DNA of 64,000 nt from Melanocharis versteri. Lineage: Eukaryota > Chordata > Aves > Passeriformes > Melanocharitidae. The stretch is from NCBI GenBank assembly GCA_013397845.1, contig VZTG01002903.1, positions 726,041-790,040 of the forward strand. Direction: 5' to 3'. Below are positions 33,234 through 46,852 of the stretch, one piece after another. Within the stretch, counting starts at the first letter, position 1, and the number at the start of each line of letters is the position of its first letter. A program made the translations under genes and the position numbers. Under the pieces are notes generated by a model. It made no database searches. It saw nothing but the letters and a program-made list of their open reading frames with translations, and was not told the DNA's origin.

Positions 33234-33450
33234 CATAAAACATTTTCACTGCTATTTGTCTGGGAATAACTTGCTTGAAATGACAGACCCCACTTACGTG
33301 TAATGGCTTTTGGAAGAGCTGGGAATCCCCTGGGACAAGACACCCAGGCATCCTGTAGTGCTCTGATTCTGCACCCAGCCCCAGCCAGGGCCCACTCCTC
33401 CTTGCTGATCTTTCCAACCTTAATAATTCTGTGATTCTATGAAAAAAAAA
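33234..33450 (+). mobile_element. Second copy of the 214-bp retroposon
   Basis: It matches 29411-29624 over about 208 bp with a single visible substitution (GGGACAAGAC against GGGACGAGAC) and a longer A tail. It is in the same orientation. No flanking direct repeat is apparent around this copy. Confidence 0.85.
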
Positions 33451-36400
33451 CCCAGATCCAAGGAAGCAAGGGAGTAACTGAAAAGCACAGCTCAAGGTGG
33501 AGACCTCCACGGCTCACGTCAACTGAAGACATCTTTAAAATCGGAGAATACTAAACATTTCCTGGCCTTTTTTCTTTACTAGAGAGGCCTGCATCAAGGA
33601 GATAACCCATCAGGAGCTGCTCTGGTACCTGAGGTGGCCCAGAGAAGAGGGGCCAGGCCGGGGTGCAGAGGATGCTCCCCAGCCCCTGGGCTCACTCTGC
33701 ATCCCTGAGCAGGGAATGCCCACGAGCTGCCACTCAAATACACGGACAACAAACCACCAGGGCGGGGAGGAACGGGGCAAAAACATCTCCCAGGGGTGGT
33801 TCTGGCCTCCCAGCCACCTTTCAGCCCCACACTGCTGCTCCAGGTGCAGCTAGGTTCCCTCAGGAATCCTCCCCACTCCATCAGCCCACGGACAGGCAGG
33901 GAATTTCCACGTGCAAGGTTTCTCCAGCCCGGTTCCAGTCTGCCAGATGACAAATGTCCTTGGCTCCCATTTACTTCAAGATGTGAGAGAGCCTTTCAGA
34001 ATTTAAACCTCTTTATTCCGAGGTAAATGGCGCACGTTTTGCTGCACGATCTCGTTCCCTATTATCCCCCGTGCCCAGCACTGAATGCAGGTGTCACAGA
34101 TGGTGCAACTCCATCCCACTAAAGGGTTTTCACCCCTCCTTCCTTGGAGCCAGGAATATTTTCTCTCAATAGCAACCAGATCTCTGGGCTGAATTGGCTC
34201 ACTCGTGTCAGGTCACTGCTGCAACTCCCCTGTCTACCAGCACAGATTTCTCTTACTGTTGCTTCTCCTGGCACGGATCTGCCAATATTTCATTAGCAGA
34301 TCCCTGATATCTGTGCTTTGGATAGACTGGGAGGAAAACGACAGCGCTCCTCTCACTCTTTGGGCCTGACTGTGGGAGGGAGGTGAAGCACCACGGAATT
34401 TGTGCTCGGATTTAAAAGGATGTGATCAGTTTGGAGCTCAAAGCACTTCCATGGTTTGTTCACCTCGGTTAGCAATCCTGCAGAGGGGAAGGATTTTAAA
34501 GGATCTAAATTTAGTGCTTCCAGCTCGCCCTGTGTGATCAGCTCTGGCTGTTTGGTGTCTTTCCCAATGCTTGAGCTCCCGGAGTCGAGACCTGACAGCC
34601 TCACCTGAACTGAGGCCTGTGCCTGGCCCACCAAACTGCGAAGAAATGCTTGAAAATATCGACCAAGTACGACTTAGAAGCTCAAAAACCCAGCACACAC
34701 ATGAAAGAAATCAGGATTCGCTTTTTGAATCGCACGGTTTAAGCCAGTCTCACAATTTCTGAGCATTGAAGGATTCACCACGTTCCTTATCTTTTGTCAT
34801 TTATCCAATCTGTCCATATTTCCCCCTGAGCCCACCCTCACACATTCACAGTTGCTACAGTTCCTGCTCTGATTTACCTGCACGGTATCACCATTGCATT
34901 AAATGGTGCTGATTTGCTTGGAAATGCAAATCTACAAGACACTGCATTGTTCCCCTCTTTTTACAGGGGTTCAAAACAAGCAAAAAACCAGTTCTGAGTG
35001 GCAAATTAAACTGGACTTAGAATAGTACACAAAGAGCAGCTGTGTTTGGTACCAATTCCCCATCAAAGGTCCCTTTAACAGGGACGAGCACCTTCTCACG
35101 TGACAAACTAAAGGAAAACTGAAGAGGTACAAGAGATTTTTCTTGAAAATCTTATAACATGGAGATGCATATCCATAAAAATATTCCCCAGCAAATTAGA
35201 ATCTACTTTTTAAAACCACAGCTCTAAAATGGCTCAATGGATGAAAACCATTTTTGGTTTTCTGTTAATTTTTTTGGGTTTTTGTTGTTTTTTTTTTTTT
35301 TTTAAATTGCATCTGGGCTGACAGCTTGAACACTGAGCTGCAGCCTGTGAGACAGAAATACCAACTCACTCGTACCAGCAGTGCTGCTCCCAGTCGCTGT
35401 AATGATCTTAATCAAAGAGTATTGTGATAAAAAAAGGGATTCTGGTCTGCCTGCCTTTGGCATATCCTAAATATCAGTGTCCACATTCCACATGATGCAG
35501 TTGGAAAAGAGAAATTCCCTCTGCGGCAAAGCACAGAATCACAAAATGGNCTATCCCTCTGTGCCCCAAAGCCAGCAGGAAGCCAAGAGGAGAAACACTT
35601 GTCCTTCTCATCCTTCCCCTCCTGCCATCCCTGCCCCAGAACCGCTCCTGCTGTCGGGAAAAAAGGCTTCTCTGGGCAGAAGAGGTGTCAAATATCCATT
35701 AACACACACTGACCTCGTGTTTTCCAAAGCCAGCTGCTGGGGCATCAGGTGGGATTCCCACACCGTGTTACACCGAGCACCAGCAACTCCAGCAGGACCA
35801 CAGGCAAGAGCATCCCAGCAGGAACGACCCCACCTGAACAGCATTTCAGCAACCAAAGCAACAACTTCCCCATGCTGCTGATGGGACCTCATCATGTTGT
35901 TAATTGCTCAAGCTCACCTGTTAATCCAGGTTTAAAGCCACCTGTGACCATCTCAGCTCGCTGTCCCTGCCATCACCTTCCCTGTTGTCACCTGGGGTGA
36001 CCTTGGAGCCCGGGCAGGATCCAGCCCTGCAATGCTCAGAGCCCCACAGGAGCCATTTCACCCCTGCTGTGAAAATGCCACGCTCTAATTCGTGGCAGAG
36101 ACAACAAGTGCTACAACACAGGCAAGGAAACATGAGGAGGAGGAGGAAGAGGAAGAGAGTAACACCAACAGGAACAAACACCTGGGCAGGCAGGACATGC
36201 CCAGGGAGACGCTCTGTTGAAATCCTGTGTCAGTTCCAAGGGAAGCAAACAAGGTGAGGAGGCAAACATGGTGCTCCTGCGTCCCACCGACCGCGCGATG
36301 CCGCGGCAGGAACGGGTCGTGCAAGTTCGGGTGGTGAAAGCACGTTGAGCAATCCTATTCCTGCCACACACAGCCCCACGTGCCTGGGGAGCTGCTGGGT

Positions 36401-36627
36401 ACAGGAATGTTGGGAAGAGGCCTTGCCTCTGCCAGGTAGGCTGTGGAGGAAGAGCTGGAATGCTGTGTCTCCTGTGGGTGACAGTGCTGTCGCAGAAAAT
36501 GTTTAAAAACCTCACGAGCCCCTGGGAATCTGTGCCACTGGGAAAAAGCAGGAGGAGCAGGGTTTTGAGGGCAGCTGAGGAGCAGGCAGGCCAGAATCTG
36601 GGGTTGAACCAATGGAGAAACCAGAGG
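33451..36627. other. Unique sequence, no gene recognised
   Basis: It contains a T run at about 35287-35303, a single N at 35550 with a short CR1-like CACAGAATCACAAAATGG just before it, and a GAGGAG microsatellite near 36130-36160. The part 34740-35330 is AT-rich and unique. No exon is recognised. Confidence 0.55.
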
Positions 36628-37085
36628 AGAATAACAGGATCATCAAGGCTGGAAAACGACCTCCAGGATCACCAAGTCCAGCTCTCGCCTGGACACCACC
36701 ACAACAAATAAAGAATATCAGGAAGTGCCACAAACACTCGGGTTTTGGACACTTTCAGGGATGGGGACTCCACCACTGCCCTGGGCAGCCTGTTCCAATG
36801 ATTAACCACTCTTCCAGTGGAGAAATTTTTCCCAACGTCCAATCTGAACCTCCCCTGGCACAACCTGAGGCCGTTCCCTCTCCTCCTGTCCCTGTTCCCT
36901 GGGAGCAGAGCCCGACCCCCCCGGCTGCCCCCTCCTGTCAGGGAGTTGTGCAGAGCCACAAGGTCCCCCTGAGCCTCCTTTTCTCCAGGCTGAGCCCCTT
37001 CCCCAGCTCCCTCAGCCTCTCCTGGTGCTCCAGCTCCAGTTCCCTTCTCTCCAGCCCCTCCATGCCTTTCTTGTGCAGAGGAGAG
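36628..37085 (-). mobile_element. CR1 3'-tail fragment
   Basis: Reverse CR1: ATCATCAAGGCTGGAAAACG, GGGATGGGGACTCCACCACT, ATCTGAACCTCCCCTGGC and CATGCCTTTCTTGTGCAGAG. Confidence 0.93.
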
Positions 37086-38137
37086 GCACCGTGGCAGAGG
37101 CACTTTGTCCTGAAAAGCCTGGAACGCCGATGCTAATAATAACAACCTCCGAAAGCCTGACCGTATTTATCCCGGGAAAAACAAAGAGTGAGCATCTGTC
37201 ACCAGCCCTCGCTTGCCAAGCTGCAGCTTCCAAAGTACTCCGTGGAGTCCAGATTGGCAGTTCTGGGCAGGGCTGGCCAGAGCAGCTCGAGTACACGAGC
37301 CACACGCGTGTCACACGGTGCCCGTGTCCCCAACACCTCCTCTGCCAAAGGTGGAGCTTCCCCTCGGGGCCTCCAAACCCCTCTGGTGATGAACCCATGG
37401 ATGCTGTGGCTGGGATCACAAGTCCCAACTTCCAACTGCTTGGGCCTGTTTTCCTAAAATTGTGTTTCACCAGGAAGAGCCCGTCGCAGCTCCGCAAAGG
37501 CATTCCCGGAGTCCTGCTGGGGAATCCGTGATAAAAAGCAGGAGAAATCACAGAAATTCAGCTCATGAGATCTCGATGCAGTTTAGATCATAACAACAAC
37601 TCTGTGGCTCCTGGGCAGTGTGTGTCACCTGTTCCACGGGCTGGTGACAGACATGGCTGAGACTGCAGTAAATCCACCTCAGATTTCCTCCCTACCAAGC
37701 CACAAACTCTCCATCAATTCCCAATTTTCTGCTGCTGTCTTTAAAGCTGACATTTACACACCAAATGGACCAAGGGTGACTTTCCTTCTGGGTGTTATTA
37801 CTAAAATAATCACCACTGGCTGCAGCATTACTGGAAACAAAACAACATTTGCGTTTTACTCCACAAAAGTGGCTTTGCTAGGCAGGAACATTCCTTCCCT
37901 TGCACCCTGCCGGTGTTTTGGGCAAGCAGAGCACAAACAGAAATAGGAATAAATGTTCACATGGAAACACAAGTAGATTTTAGGTGCAGCTTCAGGCTTA
38001 AGAAAAGCACAACACAGATACGAGCAAAATAAACATCTCCTCTTTATTAGCTTCAATTAAAGAGCTATTTTGTTTGAACTTCCCTCTTCTGTGTTTAAGC
38101 TGCACCAAATTTGCATCATTGTTTGAAGCCATAAAAT

Positions 38138-38225
38138 CAGAGAATCATGGAATCACTTAGGAAGGAAAAGCCCTCTAAGATCTTTGAGTCCAGCCATTCC
38201 CACAGCACTGCCAAGGCCACCAGCT
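38138..38225 (-). mobile_element. CR1 3'-end fragment
   Basis: AGAGAATCATGGAATCACTT, GGAAGGAAAAG and GCACTGCCAAGGCCACC in reverse orientation; diverged and about 90 bp long. Confidence 0.8.
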
Positions 38226-38439
38226 GACAAAATTCCCTCTTTCCCCCATTTTTCCCCTCCCAGCACTATGCTGGGCAGAGGACAAGGCTCACTGGGGCAA
38301 TTCCTGTGGATAAAAATCCTGAGAATAAACCAGGAGGCAGCACTGCCCTGCACTCCTGGCCCTAAGGCAGACAGGAATCACTCCTCACTAGCCCAGGGCT
38401 CAGCTGGGTGAGGTTCTGCCAGCAGGGAAAAACCAGCAA

Positions 38440-38700
38440 TGGTGGTGACAATGACAATGATGAGGAGGGAAAAGAATAGGGATGATGATGATGATAATAG
38501 CAATAATGACAGTCATAATAATAATAATTACCCCATTAATTTCCTTCAGGTGTCATTAATTTTATGTGACTTCTAAATACATAATATAAGTAGATAAATA
38601 TGTAATAGATATATAGTATGTACTATATATGAAAATATAAATATACATAAAATAAAATATAAATATACAATTGAAAATAATTTAAATTTTAAAAGCCACA
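38440..38700. repeat. GAT/AAT simple repeats followed by AT-rich low-complexity DNA
   Basis: GATGATGATGATGATAATAG and ATAATAATAATAATT tracts lead into about 130 bp of nearly pure A/T with many ATATAAATA words. Confidence 0.9.
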
Positions 38701-39999
38701 TCCACATAACTGTGTAGCTAACTAACTAAATTTAAAATGGTGCCTCAAAAAGCCTTTTTGGCTGGGAAGGGATGGATGCACCCAGGGCTGAGGTGCTGCA
38801 GATGGGTCCAGGGTGGACCAGGGGCTGGGGGGCTGAGAGGATCCAGCAGGGCTGGCTCTGGCACATCCAGGGCCTCTGCCTGCTTGCAGAACTGGAGCCA
38901 GGATCCAAACCCATCCCTGTCCTGCTGGCAGCCCCCAGTAACTCTGCTCAGAGTGGAATCACTGAGCTCTCACTGCTAAAAAGCCCCTTTGAACGTGCTG
39001 GAGTGTCTTACATAAGATGGCAATAAACTGGCACCGAGAAAGAAAGCAAGTAATTACACTACTGCCTTGTAAGCTTTGATTCTGTGCTGTTTGGGAACAA
39101 TCTGAGGATTTTTTTGTCAGGCTTATGAGGATAATGCCGAGAACAGCAAAGGTTTGGAGGTGGGGTGTCCAGCTTTCAAGCTCCCATGTAAAACGCAGGT
39201 TTCCTTAGAATTTCACAGCCTGACAGGCACGACCAGAGAGAAGCAGGAGACATTTCTGCCCTCTCCTAGCAGCTTATGTATTATTCCTTGCAAAATAAAA
39301 AAATAAGAAAGGAAAAGAAAAGAAAAACTTTCAGAGAAATGTGGTGCCTTTATTCCCTCGTGTTGTTTAAACCGTTTGTCATGGCACTACACAATGAGCT
39401 TTCTTTGGGAAGTAGAACAGTAGCTTTTCCTCAGACCACAGTAAAGCACTTACAGCTTCAGTGCCTCGAGAAGGTGGTGGATAAAATAAAAAAAAAGGGA
39501 GAAGAAGCTGAAAGGAAGAGAGAATGAATGGGGAACTTGAATCAGGAAGAAAGAGAGGGGGGGAAAAAGAAGGAACAGGCATCAAATGCAGGGATAATTG
39601 CAAAGCACCACCACACTCCTGGCCAGGGAAAAAAAGGAATTGTAGATGAATCGTGAGTATGACAAAGAATCCCTTCAACAAGTTGTCTTTTATCACAACT
39701 TTGCTGCTCTACAGCTACGCTGCAGCCAGGAGAAATTGCATCATGTCAACAGCAAGTTTATAGAGATAAACTGACTGGAGCAGGGGAAAGATGCTGCAGC
39801 CACTTGTGCTTCCCTGCCAGGCTGCAGTGGGTTCCCTGAGAACAAACCACACAGGGCATGAGAACCAAAACACAGCCCTGAAAGGGGCAGCTCCAAAATA
39901 TCCCTGGAGGGAACCTCCTAAAAATCATCCCAAGCAACCCCCCCGCTGCGAGCACGGGCATCTTTCTTTTGCTAGATCGGGCTGCTCAAAGCCTTAACC

Positions 40000-40246
40000 T
40001 TTTGTTGAGCTTTAGGCTGGATTTTAGGAGCAATTTCTTTGCCCAAAGGTTTGTCCAGCCCTGGCACAGCTGCCCAGGGCAGAGGAGGAGTCCCCATCCC
40101 TGGAGGGATTTAACAGGGATGCAGCACTTGGGGACATGGGTTAGGGTGGCCTGGGCAGCGCTGAGGGAGTGGCTGGACTCGGTCTGGGAGGCCTTTTCCA
40201 CCCTCAGCAATTCCATGATTCTATTCTGTGATTCCCTGCCTCTCTC
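40000..40246 (+). mobile_element. CR1 3'-tail fragment
   Basis: GAGCTTTAGGCTGGATTTTA, CCCTGGCACAGCTGCCCAGG and the octamer end ATTCCATGATTCTATTCTGT, in sense orientation. Confidence 0.93.
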
Positions 40247-41239
40247 TGACCCTTCCCCAGGAGCTCTGGAGGGTTTCTGCTGCTCCCTCCTTCCCTCTCC
40301 ATGCCCTCCTCTCCGGCCTCTCCCCTCCGCCGCAGCCCCGAGAGCGGCTGCTGGCTGAAATGCAAATAGTGCACATGCAGGCACAGGAGCTTTTTTTAAA
40401 TTCTGAAAGCTGAGACTTCTAAGTTTATCTCAGAAGGACACTGGAAAGATGAATAGAGAGAAATTATGCAGAGAAAGAGAAAATATTCAAAGAGTGGAAT
40501 TATGTATGCATAATTGCCTGGCTCCCTGGGGTGCACGGGCGAGTACACCAAGTCACTTTGTGAAATCATTCCCCACAACTCCTGTATCCTAATTATAGTG
40601 CAGTAAGTGGGGAGAAGCTAATTTTTAAACAGCCCTGATGGGGTAACTGGAAGAACCATGAGGATGCTGTTTAACCCCTTGCCTGCTGAGAGGCTTCAAG
40701 CAAAGAAGCCAACACAGGAGGAATAAATGAAATGCTGGTGAAGCCAATGCATCGTTCTCTGGTTGATTTAAAGGTGGCCAGCAGGAGAACCAAGCAAGCA
40801 AAAGCCTTCAGGTTAGAGGAGAAAAAAAAGGGCAGACCTGAAGAAATAAGCCAAAATGAAAAAAAAAAACCCACCAGTAAACATGACCTCTGCCCAGACT
40901 TCAAAGGAGACCGGAGGCAGCATTATGGTGTCTCTGTGTCCCTTTGCCCTGCACAGCAAATTCTCAGCCAAAAGCTTTGTAAATCCTAAATATGCCCATG
41001 CAGGAACCTCTTCCCCAGTGCAGCACGAGTACCTGCAGCAAAAGGAGCCCCTGGAATCATGGCTGGCACGGGAAGGAGCTGGTTCCAGCAGGGATCTGCT
41101 GATCCAACACCTCACCAACCCCTCACGGGTCACAGACATCGATGAGACAGCAAGAAAGGACAACACTGGGTGGTTTTGCTGCATTACCGATGCAATGCTC
41201 AAACCTCATTTCTTTCCAGGAGAAGAAAAGGCAGTAGCA
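40247..41239. other. Unique sequence, nothing recognised
   Basis: No exon or repeat signature. An A run lies near 40856-40869. Confidence 0.5.
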
Positions 41240-41480
41240 GGACAACCCTGGCCTCAAGGTGTGCCAAGGGAGGTTTAGGCTGGATAACAGGGACAATTTC
41301 TTCCCCCAAGGGGTTGTCCAGCCCTGGGCAGTGGTGGAGTGCCCATCCCTGGAGGGATTTAAAGAGTGTGGATGTGGCCCTTGGGGACATGGGGCAGTCC
41401 TGGGGGAACAGCTGGACTCAAAGATCTTAGATTCCAAACTGATCAAAGATTCCAACCTGAATGATTCCATGATCCATCCC
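41240..41480 (+). mobile_element. CR1 3'-tail fragment
   Basis: GGGAGGTTTAGGCTGGATAA, CAATTTCTTCCCCCAAGGGG and CCATCCCTGGAGGGATTTAA, in sense orientation with a diverged 3' end. Confidence 0.92.
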
Positions 41481-43568
41481 ACGCTCTCACACTGCCCTGC
41501 GAGTTCAGCTAATGCAGAACCCATCAAAGGCCTTTTATTCTCACCATGCTCAAGTTTAAGCCAACTAAAGCCACTCCTGGAAGTCCTTAAACTCAGATAT
41601 TTTGACTCAAACCGCCACTAGTATTTTGACCAAATTCCCTTTAAATTTCTCAGCCTGGTAGTGTTTGTTCTCGTTTATTCCAAACCCCTTCAAATGTTCC
41701 AATTAGCATTGTTTTTCCCCTATCGGAACAGATGCAGGCACACAGTATTGAAAAAGAAAAAAAAAAAAAAGGATAAAATACACCATTTACCCATCCTAGA
41801 TAGGCAAAGAACGATTTTGTCCCTCAGCCACGGCTTGCACAATACCACTAAAAACATGAAAACACCACTTAGGACTCCCAGGGACGCAGCACATGCACGG
41901 GGCTGCGGCTGCTGCAGCCCTCTGTGAGCAGAACACCTGGATTCCAACATCTGCTGCCAAGAGAGAGAGTGAAAAGAGAAGGCTTTCACTCCAGGTTGCA
42001 TTCTTTTGAATCCCCTGGGTGGCTGGGTTTTTGTATTTCTGCCATGCCCTTTTGACGGGAGGGACCCCTGGAGACGGAGCCCCCTCAGGGAAGCTCTTAG
42101 TCTGGGAAAAGGGAGGCAGACACTTGCAGGGCCCCTCTCTGAGAGAAGCCACCTCCAAAATTTTATAGATATCCACAGGATTTTAAGACCAGAAGACCAT
42201 CGAGGAGGACCTCCTACAAAAATAAGCAATTAAATCTTCCCCAGTCGCCTCTTTGTTGAGGCCAATTATTTGTTCGGAGGAGAATTTCCAGGAAGTTGTG
42301 CTCGACTTCCAGCCTTGATCTCAGGACGTGAAGAACTCTCAGTGCAGTCTTACAAATGATGAACTCTGCCAAGCCCACATTAATACCTAACCCTCATGCT
42401 CAGAAAATTATATATTCTACTCAAATTGATTAGTTTTTTTCTTTTTTTTGGCCAAAGTAATGGACACAATTTTGCTACTTAATCCTCTGCTATTGTCTCA
42501 AGCTCACTCGAATTACAGCCATTTGAACTGTGATCTGAGCTCCCCTGTGCTTAAGGAACTAATTAGACCAAGGACAGTCAAACTTCCCAACTTCCTGAAT
42601 ACTAAATTCCTTGTGTGGCCAAGAGCCACAGGAGGAGCACTGGGTGGTTTGGGAAGGGGAAGGAGGGCAGAGCAGAGGTGCCAGGGGGGTGATGGCTCCA
42701 GGGACATCCCAGTGCCTCCCTGGCAGCTCCAAGGCAGGGGAACAACCACCAGGAGTTGACAAAAAAATCAGTACTTAGCAGAAGAGACAGTTCATGTTTT
42801 CTCTATTTCCTTGGAAAGGAATACTCTGTTCCACCTGAAAAAAGAGGAAAACCCGAGAGAGAGCCTCAAAACATTGTTCTTCGGGGCACTTGTCCCAGAA
42901 GAGGAGATTCTGGTTTATAATCTCATTTTGGGGTGAGGTTCCACCTCTCTCCTTTGAAAACCTCAACGAGGAGCACTCAGTTTGCCCGAGTTCAGAGGCC
43001 CCTCAGGTGAGGGGTTTCAGGCTGCACCTCGTGTCACCCCCTGTCCTGTCCTCTCCAGCAAGGGCAGGGTGACACAGCCACGCAAACCTCAGCACATCTG
43101 GGCTGGCATCTGGTTGTGGCACACGAGGTCAGCGCTGTAAAACACAGACACACGACGTCCTCCAGGCAAATTTCCTTCTCTTTTGCTTGGGAGAAGAGAG
43201 GAAATCAGGCTCCAGGGGTAAAAACATTTCAAAACAGATGTAAAGGAAGAGTTTGAGGGTGAGAAGAAGGGCTGGGACCACAACATGTTGGCAGCAGCAC
43301 CTCACCTCCAGCTCCAGTCTGGCCCCAGAGCAGGAGTAAAGCAAGGATTTCCTGACAGAAGGTTTATTGCTGAGCCTGGTTTGAGCCTGACACAGGCATC
43401 AGCAGCACGGCCACCTCCTGCCTGACAGGACAACAGGAATGACAACACCTAAGCAGAAATTGAAATTGCTGTCTGCACTTGAAGGTGGCCCTGTCTGAAG
43501 TAAAATGTGCAAATAAATTTGCGCCGGCGGTGCTGGGTTCTCTGGGTGAGCTTCAGGGCTGTCAGTAA
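41481..43568. other. Unique sequence, no gene recognised
   Basis: It contains an A run near 41753-41771 and an ancient CR1-like relic at 42172-42222. AT-rich unique sequence covers 42230-42560. Confidence 0.55.
42172..42222 (-). mobile_element. Possible ancient CR1-like relic
   Basis: GGATTTTAAGACCAGAAGAC then CGAGGAGGACCTCCTAC resembles the 3' end of the older CR1 families shared by turtles, crocodilians and birds. Only about 50 bp are left, so the call is weak. Confidence 0.4.
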
Positions 43569-43745
43569 GACTCACAGAATTGTTTGGGTTGACAGGGACC
43601 TTAAAGAACATCTTATTCCATCCCCCTGCCACGGGCAGGGACACCTTCCACTGTCCCAGGTTGCTCCAAGCCCTGTCCAGCCTGGCCTTGGGCACTTCCA
43701 GGGATCCAGGGGCAGCCACAGCTGCTCTGTGCCAGGGCCTCACCA
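43569..43745 (-). mobile_element. CR1 3'-tail fragment
   Basis: CAGAATTGTTTGGGTTGACA, GGGACCTTAAAGAACATC and CCTGGCCTTGGGCACTTCC, in reverse orientation. Confidence 0.93.
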
Positions 43746-43774
43746 CCATTAACCACACTCATTTCATATAATCA

Positions 43775-43822
43775 CTATTATATGAAATATTATATGAAAT
43801 ATATGTGAAGTATATGTGAAAT
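43775..43822. repeat. AT-rich tandem repeat
   Basis: Imperfect copies of TATATGAAATAT drift into ATATGTGAAGTATATGTG, close to the 5' side of the CR1 tail. Confidence 0.8.
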
Positions 43823-44736
43823 GCCCAGAGAAGAAGCGTGTGCAGATGTCACGGCACAGAAAAATTGACTGGATGCAGCAGCCCCGTGTTTGCCATCACC
43901 AGACAAGGGTGGAGCAGGCACAGCAGGCAGAGAGATCACAGGGTGAGGGCACAGTGAGGCTTCACACGCCAGATGTGTCTGCTGACCTTTCATACCATCA
44001 CCTCCTGCAGACAAGATGTCAGGGAAGAGTTTAGGGAGGATCTGTAGGCACGGAAAATATTCCTGCAGGAGCTCGTTCAAACTGCTTTCAGTGTACCACA
44101 AGAGGAAACTTGCACGTGTTGGGAAGGCCCAGCCAGGATATTCCCCAGGAGATGCAAGGGGCGTTCCAGAGGCACAGACAGCAGGACCACGAGCCCCTGG
44201 GCAAGGGCAGGAAGGAGGAATCCTAGGAGAAGACTGAATTCAGGCAGATTCCCACAAGGATTTGCAAACTGGCACAGAGGGTGCCAGAGGACTGAGGCGT
44301 GGCTGGGTCCTGTCACCTCCTGGAGACATGAGCTCGTTGGGCTGGGCCCTCCATGGTGGGGACTCTCTGGGGTGGGTCACCCCACAGGGAAGGTCCAAGC
44401 AAGTCCTACCCTGAGCCAGCCCCTCGGCAGCTCCAAAGACCAGGCCCAGAGGAGCAGAGAGCTCGTGTCACTTTTCCACCCTTGGGGCTTCGACCGGGTG
44501 CGGATGATCTTATGACAAGATGGATGGATCCTGATATAGCAGCACTCGAGATAAACGTTGCTGCAGAAGGGCTCTTGTGAGAGTATTTGGAGTGAAGAGG
44601 AGTTTGGAGGGACGGGTGGTGAATGAGGAACAATGGAACATCACCAGCTGCTGGGAGCACTGTGCCACCTTTTGTACAAACACACCTTTTCGGGGTGACA
44701 CTGCAAAACCATTCCTTATTTCCAAGTCTTCTTTGC

Positions 44737-44769
44737 ACAGTCCTTACACAGTCCTTACACCGTCCTTAC
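44737..44769. repeat. Three-copy 11-bp tandem repeat
   Basis: ACAGTCCTTAC twice, then ACCGTCCTTAC. Confidence 0.85.
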
Positions 44770-46852
44770 AAAAGCCTTCTGGCAGCAGCACAGCTGCGTT
44801 TGGATGTGTCTGACACAGAGAGCTCCTGTGTCACTGGCTCAGAGTGCTCCTGCAGCCCCAGGCAGAGGCATCCACACCTCTGTGGGTGAGCACAGCTCCT
44901 CAGCTCCAGGGATGTGAGCACGGGCTCACCTCCTCCCTGCAACCCCCAGCTGCTTCGGAGCCATGTGCTCCAAAATCCCGGGCATCATCACCATCCCGCT
45001 GTGCACCTGCTCTACCCAGGGCTGTGACACCAGTTAAACACCTCCAAAACACCACAGCTCCACATCTCTGAGCTGCCTCTGGTCAGACCACAACCACAGC
45101 AGCAGGAAAACAAGGATCCTGGTGCCCCGAAGCTGCCGGAGCACTGCCCAGCACGGCAGCACGAGCACCGGAGCTCTCGTCTCAGAGGGGCTGGTGGCAC
45201 GGGGCACAGAGAGAATCCTGATCCCTGCAAAGCCAAGAGGAGCTGAGGCACACCAGGCCATCCTTTGAGCAGGATATACCACCTAGATCCATGGACAACA
45301 GCTTCTTCGGGGACCTGATTCCTATAATCACGGCGGTTTTAATTTTTACGCTGACTTTAATTTTAAAAAAAACCCCCACACAAACACACAAAATTGGGAA
45401 TCTTGCCCCACCCCTCGGCCAGGTAAAATCACATGAAAGCTCCAGCTCTGGCTGGCGCAGTGGCCAGGATCACGAAGGGGAGGGAATGTTTATGAAATGG
45501 TTTTAACCAATTCAATTTTAAGGCAATTTGTGCGCAGCGGCAGAGGCAGCCCTGACTGCAGCAAACAGGGAGCAGGCTGGATCAATGGCAGGGTGGAGGT
45601 GGGGGCAGGAAAGCAGGAGCAGCAGACTGTGGCACTGAGGCTAATGGCTCTGGAGCGATTTATTCCACGAGAAACACAGCTCAGAGCCACTCGGGGTCTG
45701 TGCCGCGAGCACGGCAGTGTCTCGGAGGGACAGTCCCCAACTCCAGGGAGGATCAACACCAAACACCCCAGGAAAAGCAGGAAACTTCTCCTCTGACAAG
45801 AATAAATAACTGACAGTTAATGGATCCAATCAGGCCGTTTGCAAAACCCAAAATTCTGCTGAGAAAAACCCCACCCAGCAAGGTAAAAGCTCCAGTGCTG
45901 CCCCAGCACGGCTCCTGAGACAGCCCTTCCTCACAGCCACACCCCGGCCCTGCCTCCTCACCCCCAAACAAAACCCTGCTGCCAGAAATGGGCATGGGCT
46001 CTCCATTTTCTGTACAACAAGGGAAAAACCATGGAAAAATTTCCAGCCCCTTCCCCAGCTTGGTTCTCAGCAGCAAAGCTTCACCTGGAGACACCACGTC
46101 CCCTCTCCCCGCTGGCCTTCATCCATGCTTTGGATGAATATTCAAGGAGCAGACAGGGAGAGCTGATTTGGGGATGGTGATGCCTAAAAGAAGGCTACCT
46201 GGAACAGGGGCTGGACAAAGTTAAAGAATAAAATAGATATTTANAAGGGAAGTGGCTTTCTGGAACCTGCTTTTGACAAACGAGGGGAGGAATCGCCTCT
46301 GATGGCTCGGCGACACGGGATCAGCAGCTCTGGATCTGGGAATTGCTCCTGGTGGTGTTTGCAGCCCAAGGATAACGCGCTGCTCTTTCCACATCCCACT
46401 ATCTCCATGCCCAAGCACATATGGTCTGGCTAAACAAGAAGCCTTGGAAATGCTGTCAACAAGACTAGAGGAAGGTGGGCATCTGTGCAGAAACATATGC
46501 ACGTCCCAGCGCTGCACGGCGGGCACGGAGAGGATGCCCAGAATGCCACCAAAACCTGCCTGGGTCCAGCAGAACTGGACCAGGGACACCGTGGCTGCCA
46601 CTTCCCTTTGTGCTGCGGGACTGCAAACCCATCATTCCGCTTCCAAGGAGCCTCCTGCCAGGATATCTGAGATGTTCCCTCCTCTGGTCCAGCATTTCTG
46701 CTCCAGCCCTCGTTTACAGACCCACTTATGTGTTTGCTTCAAAGTCTCGTGTGTTTGCTTTATGTTCATCTGTAAAAATCTCCCCCACGGTACGAAAGGC
46801 AGTGGAATAATCTACTATTTCAACCCGCATCCCTCAGAGAATTCTGCAGTTT

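Larger units (their letters stand above)
37086..39999. other. Unique sequence with simple repeats, no gene recognised
   Basis: It includes a CR1 remnant (38138-38225) and an AT-rich simple-sequence block (38440-38700). Plus-strand A/G-rich stretches lie near 39290-39320 and 39480-39580. No coding exon is recognised. Confidence 0.55.
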
